Shown piece after piece: positions 63,815 through 64,000 of a stretch of DNA of 64,000 bases. The notes under the pieces are model-generated. The model was not told the DNA's origin and did no database searches. It worked only from the letters and a program-made list of their open reading frames with translations. Each line of letters opens with the position of its first letter. The stretch's first letter is position 1. The stretch covers positions 2,046,001 through 2,110,000 of the forward strand of contig NZ_JAMLIE010000001.1 in assembly GCF_023954335.1 (NCBI RefSeq). Direction: 5' to 3'. This stretch comes from Aquamicrobium sp. Its GTDB lineage: Bacteria; Pseudomonadota; Alphaproteobacteria; Rhizobiales; Rhizobiaceae. The position numbers and the translations under genes are program-made.

Positions 63815-64000
63815 CGATCATGGCAGATGAGCCGCGCAAACGACGGGGCAGGGACGACGATGTTCTGTTCGATACAGAACTCCATCATCTGCCGCCCGAC
63901 GCGCGCTGGCGGGAATGGATGCACCGGGTCATCTTCGTCAACCGCAATGGGCTCAGGTGGTGCGATGCGCCGAAGGAATACGGCCCCTCCAAGACGCTTT
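63811..64000 (+). pseudogene. ScpB-like N-terminus fused in frame to an IS5-family transposase fragment
   Basis: The frame opens with GTG at 63811 (or ATG 63820) and continues past the window edge. About 40 residues match the start of plasmid-type SMC-Scp subunit ScpB (LFDTELHHLPPDARWREWM). It then changes without frame break to VIFVNRNGLRWCDAPKEYGP, the N-terminal block of IS5-type transposases. The join is at about 63920. It is most likely a broken scpB with an IS5 scrap inserted; whether the chimera is expressed is unknown. Confidence 0.6.

Overview
The window looks like chromosome of a GC-rich alphaproteobacterium of the order Hyphomicrobiales (Rhizobiales), most likely Phyllobacteriaceae/Mesorhizobium-like. 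This rests on the giant growth-pole-ring type protein (33375-39410), the order folP-folB-folK, the rlpA/dac/tmk/holB/metG/tatD block, a DksA with only one zinc-finger cysteine, and intergenic palindromes of the kind seen across this order (TAGAGCATTTTGC..., CTCTCCCC...GGGGAGAG). The genus is inference; no rRNA is present.

Region 1 (1-about 12,250) is an accessory metal-resistance island, almost all on the minus strand. It starts with an arsenic operon, arsR-arsC-acr3-arsH, with an inverted-repeat operator in front of arsR. A copper module follows: a P1B-type ATPase behind a CueR-like box, a cysteine-rich copper-storage protein, a DUF411 protein, three differently built DUF305 proteins, two small Cys/His-rich exported proteins that share a C-terminal motif, and a 38-residue membrane peptide. 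A transposase scrap and a solitary 539-aa coiled-coil protein of unknown function close the island.

Region 2 (about 12,250-62,650) is core genome: class II DAHP synthase, an IS481-family insertion right behind it, DNA glycosylase, NAD synthetase, glutamyl-tRNA synthetase, malic enzyme, an O-antigen-ligase-like protein, a complete Mla/MCE lipid-transport operon, the 2011-aa polar growth protein, folate synthesis, a YcjX/YcjF stress pair, DksA, a DEAD-box helicase, NAD kinase, tRNA-Thr, tRNA-Tyr, RlmB, and the run rlpA - D,D-carboxypeptidase-like - tmk - holB - metG - tatD - MBL hydrolase. Two genes here carry single lesions: a GFA-family gene with an in-frame TGA and a DUF4403-like gene with a frameshift.

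Region 3 (62,544-64,000) begins at tRNA-Ser(GGA) and is a pile-up of truncated mobile DNA: an IS3 element cut inside orfB, an IS256 N-terminus, the tail of a DUF1403 gene, and the start of a plasmid-type scpB gene fused in frame to an IS5-type transposase fragment. It looks like the edge of a second, decaying island.

The main candidates for undescribed biology are the pair of Cys/His-rich proteins and the DUF305 set in the copper island, the orphan 539-aa protein, the dacF-like protein without a KTG motif, and the IS481 element whose transposase stop codon comes from its CTAG target.
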